Shown here: in pieces, positions 1 through 12,902 of the stretch | Position numbering within the stretch: position 1 is the stretch's first letter | How the letters are laid out: every line of letters begins with the position of its first letter | Assembly: GCF_032854445.1 (NCBI RefSeq) | Contig: NC_088295.1 | Span: 76,226,028-76,290,027, forward strand | DNA from: Liolophura sinensis | Lineage: Eukaryota; Mollusca; Polyplacophora; Chitonida; Chitonidae | Direction of reading: 5' to 3' | DNA length: 64,000 nucleotides | Translations under genes and position numbers: made by a program | Notes under the pieces: generated by a model | Database searches by the model: none | Told to the model about the DNA's origin: nothing | What the model saw: the letters and a program-made list of their open reading frames with translations, nothing else

Positions 1-3000
1 TGGTGAGGACATCTGTGACTGTTACTGTGACAGGATACCCTCCGATAGGTACAATGGCATAGTCACAAACCTGACGGCTGCCTCCAGACACAACTTTACC
101 TGAAGTACAAAGACAGGAAATGTTGTAAGCTTCTATCTTTGTTAATTATACTGTCTTCTTCAACAAAACCATTTTATAACAAAAATTTATCCACATTAAG
201 CTTAAAACTATAATAAACTGACTAAATACCATTGAGAACTGTACAAACAATCAGTGCAAATATTTTGACACATGCATACTCAAAGCATGAAAACAAATAA
301 TTATGTGACTCAATACAAGGCCTGTCATCTCTGAGCCTTGACATAACATGTACCAGACTTTACTTCAGCATTACTTGATTTTACTGAGGAAATAAGAATT
401 GTGAATTAACAGCAATATACACTTCAGTGGGATAAAAACACCAAAGCAATGTACAGATGGCTAGAGTAAATCAATTTCTGAGCACAGTTATGATTCTCCT
501 ACCTCCATGTTCCTCTGTATATCCTGCTAACTCTGCCTGTTGATCATCCTCAAAACCCAAAAAGATAAATTTCTTCCCAGAAAATATTCCCCCATCTTGA
601 GCTCCAGCACCAACTAAAATTCAAACAAAATGAAACTTTACATAACTTTAGAATATTTTTGGATAGCTAATGCTACATATACAACAAGACAAAGTAACAG
701 AAATTAAGACCTATCCATGTCAGCCTTTTTTCCTTTTACTTTCATTAATAAAAGCCCATTCAGTGTCCATGGTTATGTGATGATCTTTCTTTCTTTTTCT
801 GTCAGATGGCTCTATCAGGTGGGACAAATGAAATGATTGTTTCATCCAGTTGTGACAGTTATCTTTACGTTTTACTTCACCTTATGGTGGATACTACCAA
901 AATTATACTAGAACTCAAATCTATGTCTAGTCCAACATACCCGGTTCCTGAGTGACATCACCACTGTTTTCTACAGGCTCAGCTACAGTTACTTCCCCTT
1001 CTGGCTGCACAGCTGAAACATTTACAATTCAACCATGAAAGATACAAATGTGTCAATTTTCAAGAGATATCTCAATGCAACATTTAATTTCTGATGACAA
1101 TATATATACTTGGTGTTGTGAGCACTTGCATTTTACACTACAGTATGATTGGTTTTTTTTATTTTTTTAATATTTTACTTAGTACTCAAGAGTATTTCAC
1201 TTGACAGATGACAGGCTGTCAAAAAGGTGAAGATTTTTTATCACAACACAATAGGAAGTGGATGTAGACAAGCGACTGATCTTCCTGTGCGTGAAATGTG
1301 TATGAAGATTGTCAAATCTCACTGATATCAGTCTGCTGCCTCATGTACTGGCTCATCAGCTCCGCCATCTCCCTATCCTCATCTTCTGTATGATTAGCTG
1401 TCTCCTTCACACTCGGAGTGTCAGGACCAGCACATTTTACACTAAACAAACAAACAATTCGCCTCATTAAACAACAAAACAGGTACTTTACGATCTACCA
1501 AGATTTATTGTACATTTTTCAGAAGCATGGCTTGCAAGCAAAAGCTGAATGCATGAAATCATTCCACTGTAGAAATCAAATTATGCATGAAGTACGCAAT
1601 TAAGTAAAAGGAAAACCACTGAGGTAAGGGATTATCGAATAGGTTAACAGACAGCTATACAGCTACCTCAAGGGAAATATAACCTTTCTTTCATTCTCAA
1701 TCTTTGGAGAATAGCAAAAATTTCACGAAATCACAAAAAATTAAAATGTGCTCCTATAGAGACTTTAGGAAGTGGATTTTCATTTCAAGTATAACTTATA
1801 TGAGTATTATTTTCTATTATTTTGTAGTATTATGTTGTAGTTTACTAAACTGTCACATGAGAAGATTATTTTCACAACTACTGAAGCGATGTGGTCCTTT
1901 CAGACACAAACAGCACTATTACAGCTTTCATACACTTATTTAGATGCCTATCAGATTAATCACGCTTCTCAAAATTCTTAAACAATCCTGGCCAAGCCAG
2001 TGCATGTAGGAAAATAAACCTCAAGAGAGGCAAGTAACTCACACTTTGGGCTTTGCAGATGCAGACTCCAAGGGAGGCAACTGTAGACAATAAAACTTCT
2101 TCTCGTCCTGCAGCTTGCCACACTTCAAACTTTCAACCAACCATGATGCTGTAACAACATGTGGCCTGAAACCACCATATATAAATACAGGATATGACAG
2201 AATAAAATCATGTTACGTTAAAAACCACACAAATTTATTACAGAAGTTTGTAAGTATTGTTTTTATCACAGTGTGTACCTGAAGCTGGCCTGTTGTAGTG
2301 TTTTCAGATCCGTTGCTATCTTTTCTCCAATTACCCCATGATGCTGTAACACCATGTGGCCTGAAACCACCATATATAAATACAGGATATGACAGAATAA
2401 AATTATGTTACGTTAAAAACCACACAAATTTAGGACAGGAGTTTGTAAGTATTGTTTTCATCACAGTGTGTACCTGAAGCTGGCCTGTTGTAGTGTTTTC
2501 AGATCCGTTGATATCTTTTCTCCAATTACCACATGGGTAACACTGTCATTGATCTGGTTAAATCTGAAAAAAAAAATTATATCATTTGTTATAGAAAATA
2601 TGTGTTACCCATTCAACTAAAATTAGGACTGAATTTCTTAACCTGAAGAAGACATGAAGACTGATCACTCATAAATGTCAACAGATCCAACATGTTTTTG
2701 AATTACCTTGTAGCTCCACCACAGTTTATAATTTTCCGTAATTTCTCCAACTGTGGGCCTCTAAATCCAGACAGGTATATCTGTAAATAAGCATCACAGG
2801 AAAAGTGTAATTAACATCATTCAGTTACAAGAGAATATGTAGTTTACTATTTCATCTGATTCTGTACAATAGCCATTGATCTAAATTACCTGTACACTTG
2901 TGAAAACGAACAGGCCTACGGTAAATAACCTAAAAATACACCCATGACTAAACTGCCCAATTCTAAAGGTTCTCTTGACCTGGGAGAAGTCTGGTGTTCT

Positions 3001-6000
3001 GAGGTTTGTTAGGGAGGTAGGACAACGTTCCACAGAAAAAATGCAAGTCTCAGCATGAAAAGTACTATTTTATGATATATATTTGCCTCTAAAAATACAC
3101 TTTTTCAGGCCAAATTTTAGATTATTTAACTAAGCCGAAGTTTCATTAAAAAATAAAGCATAACAAAAAAAAAAAATTCAAGAAAGAATGCTAAATTCAC
3201 AACAGCTGTGACATCTTACAAAGTTTTCTGTCTGCTTGCACCCACTCCCCACATTGATGAATGTTAAACGAAGAGACTCAGGCTAAATTAATTTATTTAT
3301 TTGTTTGATTGATGTTTTCCACCATACTCAAGAATATTTCACTTATAAGATGGCGACCAGCATTATCGTGGGAATAAACCAGGCAGAACCTGGGGGAAAC
3401 CACATCCATCTGCAGGTAGCTGGCAGACCTTCCTATGTACAACCGCAGAGGAAGCCAGCATGAGCTGGACTTAACTCACAGAGACCGCATTCGAGAAGGG
3501 CTCCTCGGTTATTACACTGTGCTAGAGTGCTAACCATCTTAACCAAGGGGGCCCCTGGCTCAGGTTAAAAGATAATATTAATTATCTCTTAAATGTAATG
3601 ATAATGACAGGTTAATATTGACAGATGAAATTGACAGATGAAAAGGATTTTAGCTCTACTTTGTTTAGCCAGAGAAAGATTTTTTGCTGAATATACGAAT
3701 GGTCAACTGATGTACTGACATTGAATAGTTAGACAAATGCACTACACAGGAATGGAAACTCAAAAAATTTTCAAAGAATTCATTCACTTTTTTATCATTT
3801 TGAATCAGAATCATGTGTGTTTTATTTCATTAAAATCTGAAGGAAATTAGGAAACTTCCTATACCTACATGTATACCAAGTACTTGATAAACCCTGATTT
3901 GACCATAGCCTACCAAGTAAAAGTCTGCAAAGGAACAATGGTTAATACATTGATGTCTACACATGTATGTTCTTCAATATGAACATTCCAACTCACCCTG
4001 CAGCCATCCAAGAACAGCTCTGCTGGGTATTTACTGAGGTCCAGCTCTAGCAGAGAGTCTACCTCATCTGTGCTGGTCAGTCTGGTCAAGTTTGTCTGAG
4101 CCGTCTCGTTCAGATGACTAAGATCAGGTAGATGGGAGATGGAGCTGATGTCATTCAAACTGGATAACCTTTGACCTATACACAGGAAACAATTCTCTCA
4201 TATAGTCTTGTACTTAATCGAACAAGTGGTAAAAATTTGCAAAAACGTATAATTTGTCCACATTCACTTCCTTTGCCTCCACAATTAAGCCGAATACAAA
4301 ATTCTTACTACCATACCAAAATGGGTTGTCCAACTAGAAATATTTTGATAATTTGACATAACATGATATTTATCATCAAACATACATCTTATAAACCAAT
4401 ACTTAAATATGAAACCAATCAAATATACTATCATCATCTAATAAAAAACATACTGACGAAGAAAAGTGTACTTCACACTCATTACCATGGTCATTACTCA
4501 TTACCACTCTTCACTTCCGTGCTCTGCCTGGTTTCCTCTCCCCATAATAATGGCCACTGTCATATAAGTGACTTCTCATGTCTATTTCATTCAGCAACTC
4601 ATTAAAACTTTTATTTCTAATGCTGACAAATTCATTACACAACTTCGATTTAGACAGATAAATATAGCATTCATGTATATTTACTGTCAAGGTTTCACTT
4701 TCAGACTCACTACATGAACCATGCGCAGTATTGTGTGCAGTAGACTATGAGTATTACCTTTGCCTTTCTTGTCCTTGTCTGGTGTTGATGTGGACACCTG
4801 GGCTCTCTGTGGCACGCCCTCAGCAGACTCCACCCTGTATTGCTCTTCATCCTGACAAAACCCCTTCTCCACACTGTCAGACAGCCACTTTAGGGACACT
4901 ATCTGGATCTTCCACTTACGTGCAAACTCATACTTTTGTCCTAAGTAAAAGTGATTGAAACGGTATTTTGTAAATTCAGTATTCAGTAAATTTTAAATAC
5001 CTGTTGTTGCTATCACCCAGATGAAGGTAATTCTGTATCCTGACAAGTTAAACACATAACCTATGTGTATGTGTAACACAGAATAACTAAACGACCTAAA
5101 AATTCGACCACAAAAGAGTATTACTAGAGGCAAATAAATGTCATGAGATTTACATTTTCCCATCATCCTACCTTCCACACACCTCTCAAAGCACCTTTCT
5201 AAAATCAACAGAACTCCAAGAATCTAGAAAAATGAGCAACTTAGCCATGGTCAAAATGTTGGGTTATTTACGGTATATGTTACCTTTTGGCTCTTTAATT
5301 ATCAGGTGGGTGCACTCATTGACCTTCATTTCCCCCGAGTAAGATCCGCCTGTGAACAAGAATATTGTGCAATGTATGAAAATTGTGACTTGCATGATAG
5401 AAATAAAACAATAACCCAAAACATCTATCACTTTGCCCTGTGATTAAGCCTGTACTCAAGGATAATACTATATCATTTATCTGACAACAATTGAAATGAC
5501 TCATAAAATGAAACAATCACAATAACACCTAGTTATTAAGCTTTTACTCTTTACTTTCACTACTCCATCATAGTCTGTACAACAAAACATCTTCATTCAT
5601 AATGCTATTCCAGAGGTATTCAATACTTCTATTCAGGCAAATGAATTTGATGCGTAACACCATACTTAGAACTTTCCACCTATGTGGTGGTGATCAGTTT
5701 CATTGTTCAACGAAACCAGAATGCCCAAGGGAAACCAATGGCCCTTGGCAAGTTACATTTTACTGTAGAGTGATATTGCATGCAATATTGGCTGGGATTC
5801 ACCCACCATATAACAGCCAAGTAATGCTCCCCTACAAAATGAAAAGCAAATTTTTTTTTACCTTCAGCTTCAACTAATGACTTGACTTGCTTGCGTTTCT
5901 CTGAATCTAGGCCAGACACTGTGATCACCATGTTTTTGAAGATCGGGCATTTCCATTTCTGAAACTGTTCATCTGTGCCGTGAAGGTGTCTGAGAAGTAC

Positions 6001-9000
6001 AAGCAATTCAAACTGCTCAATAACTATCTCAATGTACGAGCAATTCAAATTAATCAATAACTATCTCAAATTTCAAGAAATTCAGACTGTTCAATAACTA
6101 TCACAAAGTACAAGGAATTCAAACTGATCAATAACTACCACAAATATAAGTAATTCAAACTGCTCAATAACTACCACAAAATATAAGAAATTTAAACTAA
6201 AATTTTTGTCAGTTGCTTGTACTGAATCTCAAAAGTACAAGCAATTCAAACTGCTCAATAATAATAACAAAGAATAAGCAATTCAGACTGGTCAATAACT
6301 ATCACAAGTATAAGCAATTCAAAGTGCTCAATAACCATCACAAACTACAAGCAATTCAAACTGCTCAATAACCATCACAAAGTACAAGCAATTCAAACTG
6401 CTCAATAACCATCACAAAGTACAAGCAATTCAAACTGCTCAATAACTATCATAATGCATCTGTAAAGTCACAATCCAGTTCCTAAAACAATGTATTCAAA
6501 TCCAAATTAACCTGTAAGGTCATTATGTAACACCTGAAATCATGTCTTAAATTAACTGAAGAATGGTATACAACCGCCAGGTGGCCTAATATTTAACATG
6601 CTAGCGTACAACAATGAGCCATGACCCTCTCAAAAATGTGATAACTATGAGTAAAAAAACACACACACACACACCTGCATTAACTGTCGTAACCCTACCT
6701 GTTTTTCCCCTTGTTCCAGACTTGTTCAACCCATTCTGGTGACATGATGTGTTTACCCAAACCTCCAGCTACCTACAGAGTAAATTGTATATTCTCCATA
6801 AGGTACAACATATGGGAAGTAATCACCACTTAACTGCCAAAAAGAAATGACTCAATAAATGGAAATACCTGCAACAAAAATCAACCAACTGATTTCTTTC
6901 ACTAAATTCCATAAGCCAAGTGTTTTCAGGACTGAATGTTAAAACAGCATTAAACAAGAATCAGAATAGATATTTATTCACGTTTTTTTTTTAATAGAAT
7001 GTTCAAGAATATTTCTGATGGAGAAATAAACTTACAATGTACTTCTTACTGCCTACTTCTCCAGCCACCAGGTGTGTCACATACTCAGTGAAGTCCTTAC
7101 TAACTTCTCCTCCCATCCACTGCACTTTCTGCATTACATCTTCCTGCACACAGAAGCCATTTGCAGCCATACTTTTATGTTCTTGTGTTTACATAAAATA
7201 CATGGAACTAACACGTGTTTGTGTTTAATTAATGCAAAGAAAGGCTAAATGAAAGACAAAATCAGGGCAACATGAATGCATAAAATTCATCACGGAAATA
7301 CAGGTAACATCACCATCACTGCTTTAAGAACACTTCTGCGGTAATAATGACTGCATTGGAAGGGGCAAATCTATGCACTGGGAGAATCAGGAGAGAAATA
7401 AAACAATACACTTTCTTGCCTGCCTCCATTATGATTTTTATATCACATACAAATTTTTTTTTAAAGATTTAAATTATTTGGAGTATAGATAATGGTACAT
7501 GGCATGGGGACAATCATGTGACAAAGGAAGTAAAACAAAACATTCAGTTACAAAAAAGGCAATAAAATTCCTACTCTGGTTTTCTTGTCAAGGCTGGTAC
7601 AGCTTATTATTAAATCTTTCATGGCAAGGCTGTAAATAGGCACTTTCCTCTTTGGTATTCCCTGGAAAAATAAAATGCCAGCATTAAAAGCACGTTGGTG
7701 GCATTGCTACTATAAAGTTAGTACATACAACGCTCGAGTAAATCCAGTGTTACAAGTATTTATACACCTGGTACAAATGAAGGAAGCTTAAACTATGTTA
7801 GTTTATGAAAACATTATTGTTATAGCGTGTACCAGAATATTCCTTTAAAAAGTAAAGTTGGCATAGTCCTTTGTGCATGCATATGATACAGCTGCAAATC
7901 ATACTAACCACTTTGAGATGAAGACATGACAGCACACACTGTGGACCAAATACCCTGACAACAAAAAGATGGGATATTTCATGCAAATACTTTGAGTTTG
8001 TTTGATTCTGAAACCATTATGATTATGAAATCAAATAGTATCAAATCTCAAACATGTCACATATACACAGATCTACAGAACCATGGATGGTCATGGGTTT
8101 CCTTCCACTATAATGCTGGCTGTTGTCAGATAAGTTAAATATTCTTGAGTACATTGTAAAACACCAATGAAATAAATAAATAAATAAATAGATGTACACT
8201 TATATAATTAGAGAACACTAGTTGTAGTAAATATGATCATATTTACTTAACCATACAAACAACTTGTGATTGTAGAGATGTGAAAAAATAATTCAGTACT
8301 ACAATGGCTACGGCAATGGAAATAAGAACATTAGGTCAACTTCTATTTATATCACCTACAATATACAACTGTCTACTGAGTATGTTTTCATGTAATCTTC
8401 CAAGGCAACAAAAGAAAGACATTTTACTTTTATCTGTTGTAAAATCAAGTGCTGAATACAAGTAGTGATAACTTTTTAATTCTGATTCTTGTAAAATAAT
8501 ATTTATCAGTACCTGCATCCAATAGATGCTAAATGTTCAAAAGCATTTCCACGAAAGGGATCAATAATATAAACACAGTTCTTCTGTCTTTCTTTCACTT
8601 TCAGGCAATCTGACTTGCTGACCCAAACTGGGTGAAAACCATTTTCCAGCATGATCTGAAAGAAAATTCATGAAATAATACTGTGTTATGTTACAACAAA
8701 ATTTACCCGTAGTGTACATAATACAAGAAGTGTAGAACAAAAGTGTTCCGAAAATTTAAAACTTCGCTATATACAACATAAATAACCATGCTGACAAAGG
8801 GTAACAGTATTCTGTTTATCCATCAAAAATACTGGCGTAAAATAAACAAGTAAAACATCACAAGACTATATCGCCAAAATTTTGATACATAGAGATTATC
8901 ATCACACTGTGCTGATCTGCGAGGTTGATAGGGCAATGCAACAGCAGAGAACGAGAGCAGATGCGACGATGCAGGTCTGCACAGTGTAATGATAATCTAT

Positions 9001-9619
9001 TTATCATATACCTTCTATTGACACTACTTTGGGGGCCATAAAATCCAGATATTTCTTCAGACTACTTTGCGTATAGTGTCTGGCAGTGCATAGGCCGTCA
9101 TGACACTCACAAACTATTATGCGCACATGGATTTCGTTCAAAATATCCAAATAGTTGAGCACCGCAGAAGACACAAACATTGCATAAAAAAAATAAATAA
9201 ATAAACAAAGAAAATAAAATAAAACAAATACTCGAAAAACCATGGAAATATTATTTATACAACATCAAGTAAGTATAGCTGGCTTTTCAAAACACAGATG
9301 CTCAATGCAAGTACTGTAACATTTATATAAACATCATCTCAAACCTGACAAGTAGCATTTTAAAATTGAGCATAGCAGCTGTAAAGTGCTCTAAAAAAAT
9401 TCAGGTCAACAGCCAATTTTAGAAGTGAAGAAGTGATTTAATTACATGTGGATGTCTGAAAGTTCTTTAAATTTGCTGAAGTCTCTGAGAGTTCTTGAAA
9501 GAACATTAAACGCTCCATTCACTTACATCGTATGCTGTTTCCACCCCTGACCCTGGGTTATTTTCGTCATCCTCTTCCGAAGGTTTAACACACTTCACCT
9601 GAAATTCTTCATCACCCAT
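1..9619 (-). CDS. TOPBP1: DNA topoisomerase 2-binding protein 1, N-terminal part (17 coding exons; runs off the window)
   Basis: Multi-BRCT scaffold of the DNA-damage checkpoint and replication initiation in the nucleus. Exons in transcript order: 9527-9619 (ATG), 8513-8655, 7909-7954, 7575-7661, 7036-7143, 6699-6772, 5862-5989, 5284-5349, 4758-4940, 3997-4175, 2707-2780, 2474-2563, 2043-2165, 1323-1441, 941-1012, 503-613, 1-99. All junctions are GT/AG and every phase agrees, giving 1,795 coding nt (about 598 codons). BRCT0 is the first two exons (YIIDPFRGNAFEHL). BRCT1 has VTHLVAGEVGSKKYI and BRCT2 has NECTHLIIKEPKGQKYEFAR then SDSVEKGFCQDE; both keep the lysines (GSKKY, GQKY) used for phosphopeptide binding. 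BRCT3 (LDGCR, IYLSGFRG, VTHVVIG) and the start of BRCT4 follow. BRCT5-8 and the ATR-activating domain lie outside. The match to vertebrate TOPBP1 is by eye but unmistakable. Confidence 0.95.
2141..2530. repeat. 195-bp direct tandem duplication inside TOPBP1
   Basis: Copies at 2,141-2,335 and 2,336-2,530 are nearly identical; for example both contain 'gatatgacagaataaaa' and 'tgttttcagatccgttg'. The unit spans the 3' 57 nt of one TOPBP1 exon, the intron, and the first 25 nt of the next exon. The true exons survive at the outer edges (2,474-2,563 and 2,043-2,165). Only about ten differences separate the copies, so the event is recent. Confidence 0.95.
2279..2360 (-). pseudogene. Chimeric ghost exon (82 nt) created by the tandem duplication
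   Basis: In the middle of the duplication, the start of one TOPBP1 exon copy (acceptor at 2,361-2,362) is fused to the end of the preceding exon copy (donor at 2,277-2,278). The result is an 82-nt segment with intact splice sites on both sides. Because 82 is not a multiple of three, inclusion would shift the frame and reach a stop early in the next exon. It may be spliced out, or it may act as a poison exon. Confidence 0.75.
3290..3557 (-). mobile_element. SINE family 1, near full length
   Basis: Read on the minus strand, this starts with a tRNA-like head (GGGGCCCCC, then box A and box B-like blocks around 'gagttaagtccagctc'). It continues through a conserved body containing the complement of 'actcaagaatatttcactt' and ends in a (AAATAAAT)n-like tail at 3,290-3,303. 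It lies in the TOPBP1 intron between exons 2707-2780 and 3997-4175. Other copies in this window share the same head, body and tail order. Confidence 0.8.
4490..4582 (+). mobile_element. SINE family 1 fragment, degenerate
   Basis: The block 'gctctgcctggtttcctctcc' is too long to be chance next to 'cataataatggccactgtcatataagtga'; both match the body of the family-1 SINE in plus orientation. Head and tail are missing. It lies in a TOPBP1 intron. Confidence 0.55.
5998..6456. repeat. Minisatellite, about 37-bp unit, roughly 12 copies
   Basis: Diverged tandem units of the type 'tacaagcaattcaaactg' followed by 'ctcaataactatcacaaag' fill most of this stretch, with one interrupted unit near 6,185-6,230. 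On the TOPBP1 (minus) strand the array ends only nine bases before the acceptor of exon 5,862-5,989, so repeat sequence forms the branch-point region of that intron. Confidence 0.9.
8090..8192 (+). mobile_element. SINE family 1, 5'-truncated
   Basis: This has 'gggtttccttccactataatg' in sense order, then 'ctggctgttgtcagataag', then 'tattcttgagta', and ends in AAATAAATAAATAAATAA. It is the body and tail of the family-1 SINE without its tRNA-like head, in a TOPBP1 intron. Confidence 0.75.
8893..8998. mobile_element. 106-bp foldback element with 28-bp inverted ends
   Basis: The left end 'agattatcatcacactgtgc' is an inverted copy of the right end 'gcacagtgtaatgataatct', and the match continues inward to 28 bp with four mismatches. 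About 50 bp of unrelated sequence form the loop. It lies in the first coding intron of TOPBP1. It could be a tiny MITE or an imperfect hairpin that is transcribed; no coding content. Confidence 0.7.
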
Positions 9620-11368
9620 AATGTCTACAACAATAAACACATCCAGAAAAATTCTTACATCCCAAAGGCAATGCACAAACTGCCAGACAATGCTCGTGAC
9701 TGACTTGACACTCTAGCCCAATAGTGGTCGGTTGTCTATGAAGTCCAAATCTGTGATTGGTTGTCGATTAAGTACAAATCTGTGATAACAACATTCATCA
9801 CAGCGGGATTCTCTGTGTAATCAGAATATACTGTCTGTTGATGACAAAGATGCTTTTTTATGCTGCCTGTAGGTTGAGCAACAAATCCCTCACCAACAGG
9901 CAAAGTAAGACCTACCATATGTACATGTACACAGGATCATTCCAATCTCTTTCACACCACCTCTATTTCTTTGAATGCTATTTGATATCCCTATAACTGT
10001 AATTAACGCATGTATTTCTCTCGATGAATTGGGCACTGGGCATTGGGAATCCCCAAGAAGGTGTCTGATGTTACATGACTGACTCCAGTAACATATTTTG
10101 TACAGAAATCTTTTTACTGATGAATGCTGATTATAGGTCTGCTGGTCATTAGCAATGAGACAAAGCCTATAAACATAAACAAAGCCCATGTACAGTGTAA
10201 AAAGGTCAAACATGTCTAGTTGCTGAGCAGTTATATCCCCTCACTGTGAGGAGATTGTATCAGGAGTAAGAATTTATCAAAATTTCTGCCAGTTTTTGGC
10301 TTGTGTGGATTTACCAGTTTTAGAAAGACCTACCCTGAATAAGCCGAGCTGGCATTTCAGGAGTCCCACGAGTTAAGGCAGATATTAACAAGACAGGATG
10401 GTCTACTGGTGGTTCTCACAAACTAACGTGGCTGAAAGGAAAGATTTTATGGTACTTGCTTGACTGCATGCACATCCCGCACTGCCGGGTCTGTCAACCC
10501 AAATCTCGAGATCCCCTACCCTACCTCGTCTCAACCTGTGTAAACTTGTGAGATTCCTGAAATGCTGACTCGGCTTATTGACAGTTAAGACTACTATGAG
10601 TATGACTCTTTTAAACAGCCCTAGTGTCAATGGGAAGTAAAGAGGTGTTCCAGGTAAACTTGTGGAAGAAGAGAGTGCTGTGATAGTATACTTAATCACA
10701 GCCTTACAGAGCAAAGAACTAAGCGACATTATTTTTTGCGCATAGGGTTGGGATGTCGCATAGGTCAATTAAATTTAACATTACTGTCTATTTTCAATCA
10801 TTTCTGATATTTACTTGCCTCAATCGTTGAATTTAAAAACAGGGTAGGTCCATTCCGCAAGGCACTTTGCAGCACGAGGTTGGCCGTTAAAGCCACTCAA
10901 AACAGCATCACACTGATTTCTGGTGTGGACTGAAAAGTAATGGGTCTTTTCAAACTAGGTTGTTGCAATGAGTGTCAGAATCTAAAGGGACTAACTGCAA
11001 TGGATCTGCTGTGGGCCAGCTAAGCTTACATAAACCCCCTGATGTGCTGTCAGTGATCGTTGGTATTTCGATTCTGGCAACACATTAAGAGTACGACAGG
11101 ATCTTTTTCTTTTCGTAGTTCAAAGAAAATTCCTGTCAACTACACACATCAAATTATTCCCTGTGTAGAGCTATCATACATGGAAGATACAGATCAGTTG
11201 GTTTAACCAAGGTGTTCCTAAGATCTGGTATAAAGTCAAGAAAGAAGATCGCTTGCTGTTGTTGTAGTTGTTTCTTGCACTGTCTGCTGAGCGCTGTTTT
11301 ATTTTCGTCACAATAACGGGTTGACCGACATGTCAAGTTTTCAAATGTAGCTCCACAAATATACTTAC

Positions 11369-11520
11369 CTCGACTGGGGTAGTGTGTGTGTGCGATCTAT
11401 GAAACACAACTAATTCTAGAGGTTGGGGCATTACCAAATTAAAGGGCCAGTCATTCTTCCATACTCGGAAAGTACCGCCATCATCACAAATCTCGTTGTA
11501 AAGTCGCGCATTCACGAGAC
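11369..11520 (-). other. TOPBP1: Candidate non-coding 5' exon of TOPBP1
   Basis: On the minus strand a strong donor (GTCGAG|GTAAGTAT) ends this segment at 11,369. The TOPBP1 start codon lies 5 nt inside an exon whose acceptor is at 9,625-9,626, so at least one untranslated exon must lie upstream, and this is the best candidate. It contains a GATGGCGG start-site-like motif and two short upstream ATG reading frames, one ending just before the donor. The upper boundary is a guess; no transcript evidence is available. Confidence 0.45.
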
Positions 11521-11639
11521 CAATACTGTTCAGCTTTTTATTTTTTTTATTTTTTTATTTGTTGCTAATTAAACAAAACTCATATCACTGCAAATGTCAA
11601 CGTCTGTTCATTACTAAACATAATAATGTAATATTTGGT
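11521..11639. promoter_or_regulatory. Probable bidirectional promoter between TOPBP1 and SMARCE1
   Basis: Only about 120 bp separate the candidate TOPBP1 5' exon (minus) from the CG-rich candidate SMARCE1 5' exon (plus). The head-to-head arrangement and the local rise in CpG towards 11,640-11,702 fit a shared promoter. It holds a T-rich stretch at 11,535-11,560. I see no TATA box in a convincing position. Inference only. Confidence 0.4.
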
Positions 11640-11702
11640 GGTTTCAATGAATCTCGAAACGGCGAGAGGACGCGACATCCATTGTTAGGAGCGCCGGCGC
11701 AG
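11640..11702 (+). other. SMARCE1: Candidate non-coding 5' exon of SMARCE1
   Basis: CpG-rich segment on the plus strand ending GCGCCGGCGCAG|GTACTT, a possible splice donor at 11,703. The first SMARCE1 coding exon (14,370-14,428) begins at an acceptor 13 nt before its ATG, so an upstream untranslated exon is required. This one, next to the TOPBP1 5' end, is the best candidate. Its start is not determined. Confidence 0.35.
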
Positions 11703-12902
11703 GTACTTTTCCTTCATAATTTTTCATTTTGTAGGTGCCTCTTGGACGGAGAAGATGCCTTTGGATGCTAGATGGCATCAGTTTATATGAGTGATATCGG
11801 CCCATAGTGCCCGACTTTTATTTTATACCCAACTGACAAGGTTTTCTGGCTTCAAACTTTCACCATGTAAGAATTGTATTTATGTGGTGTCCAATTTTCG
11901 CCCAAGTGGCTTTGTTGCATCTGCGACTTTCGGCCACAGCAGTAGTACTGTTATGGTGTTCAGTTTAAACGAACACTTAGTTTTAAGGTCAAAGCATCCT
12001 AATGGTTACCGAAGTTATGTTTTGACTTAAAGTTCTCTTTACCCAGTGCAGTTGTGTTTCTTAGTTAACTTAAACCTAGACTGTGGCAATATTTGGTCAC
12101 CTGGTCGTAAAAAAGCTGGTCTGAGTTCCGGTCTGCTGGTGTGAGATCCAGTCCGGGCAATGTGGCTAAACGGTAATGAGTATTGACTTAAAACTGATGT
12201 AGATCGAATGTTATTGATTTACTCTGTTCAGCGGTGTATAATGTGTCAAGATTGAGCAGTATTAACCAAGGTATCATATTTTCATGGCACCCATCGAAGA
12301 TATTCGCTCGATTGCCGGCATTTCCATGGTGCCACGGATCTTAGACTAGCAGACTGGAGCTCAGACCGGCTTTTAGGACGACCCGGTAGTACACGACCAC
12401 ATCAGTGTTTAATACTGGAACTTCCAAAGCCAGTTGTGTGTTTCCTACACACACAACGACCACCTTGGCTGTTGGACTAGAGAGGTATAGTGTCAAACTT
12501 GAGCGTGAAGCGACGCTGGTGTCCTGATTTGTGCAGAAAACTAAGGGATATAAACGAAATGGATAGCAAAATAAAAAAAACGATCGTACATTACACAAAA
12601 TATGTAAATTTCCAATACACATATAGTAGTGGAATATAGACAAACAGCGGTAAGAATATATGGCCCGTAGATTAGTTTTCCATCATAGCTTCTGGCATGT
12701 AGTCCGCATATTTGTAAATATAGGAGAAGAAAAGATAAAGTAAGGCTGGTCTTCTACTTGTCCAATTTCTCCCTATTTTCATGTATACTTATTTCTTTGA
12801 AATACCATTTTAAAAGCCTGTCGTTTATATACATACATCCTGTTGCAATGGTCAGTTTAGACATTAGATTAGAGCCTAGATATCCTCTCACCACAGGAGC
12901 TT

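Noticed and set aside
9004-9243. Minus-strand frame with KKYLDFMAPKVV, considered as an extra BRCT0 exon of TOPBP1
   Set aside because: Its donor leaves phase 1, while the next exon (8,513-8,655) needs phase 0. Exon 9,527-9,619 joins that exon directly in phase and aligns with the vertebrate BRCT0 length without it.
11369-11515. 49-codon frame reading into the TOPBP1 5' donor, considered as an alternative N-terminus
   Set aside because: It begins at GTG, not ATG. After splicing to 9,624 it is out of frame with the TOPBP1 start.
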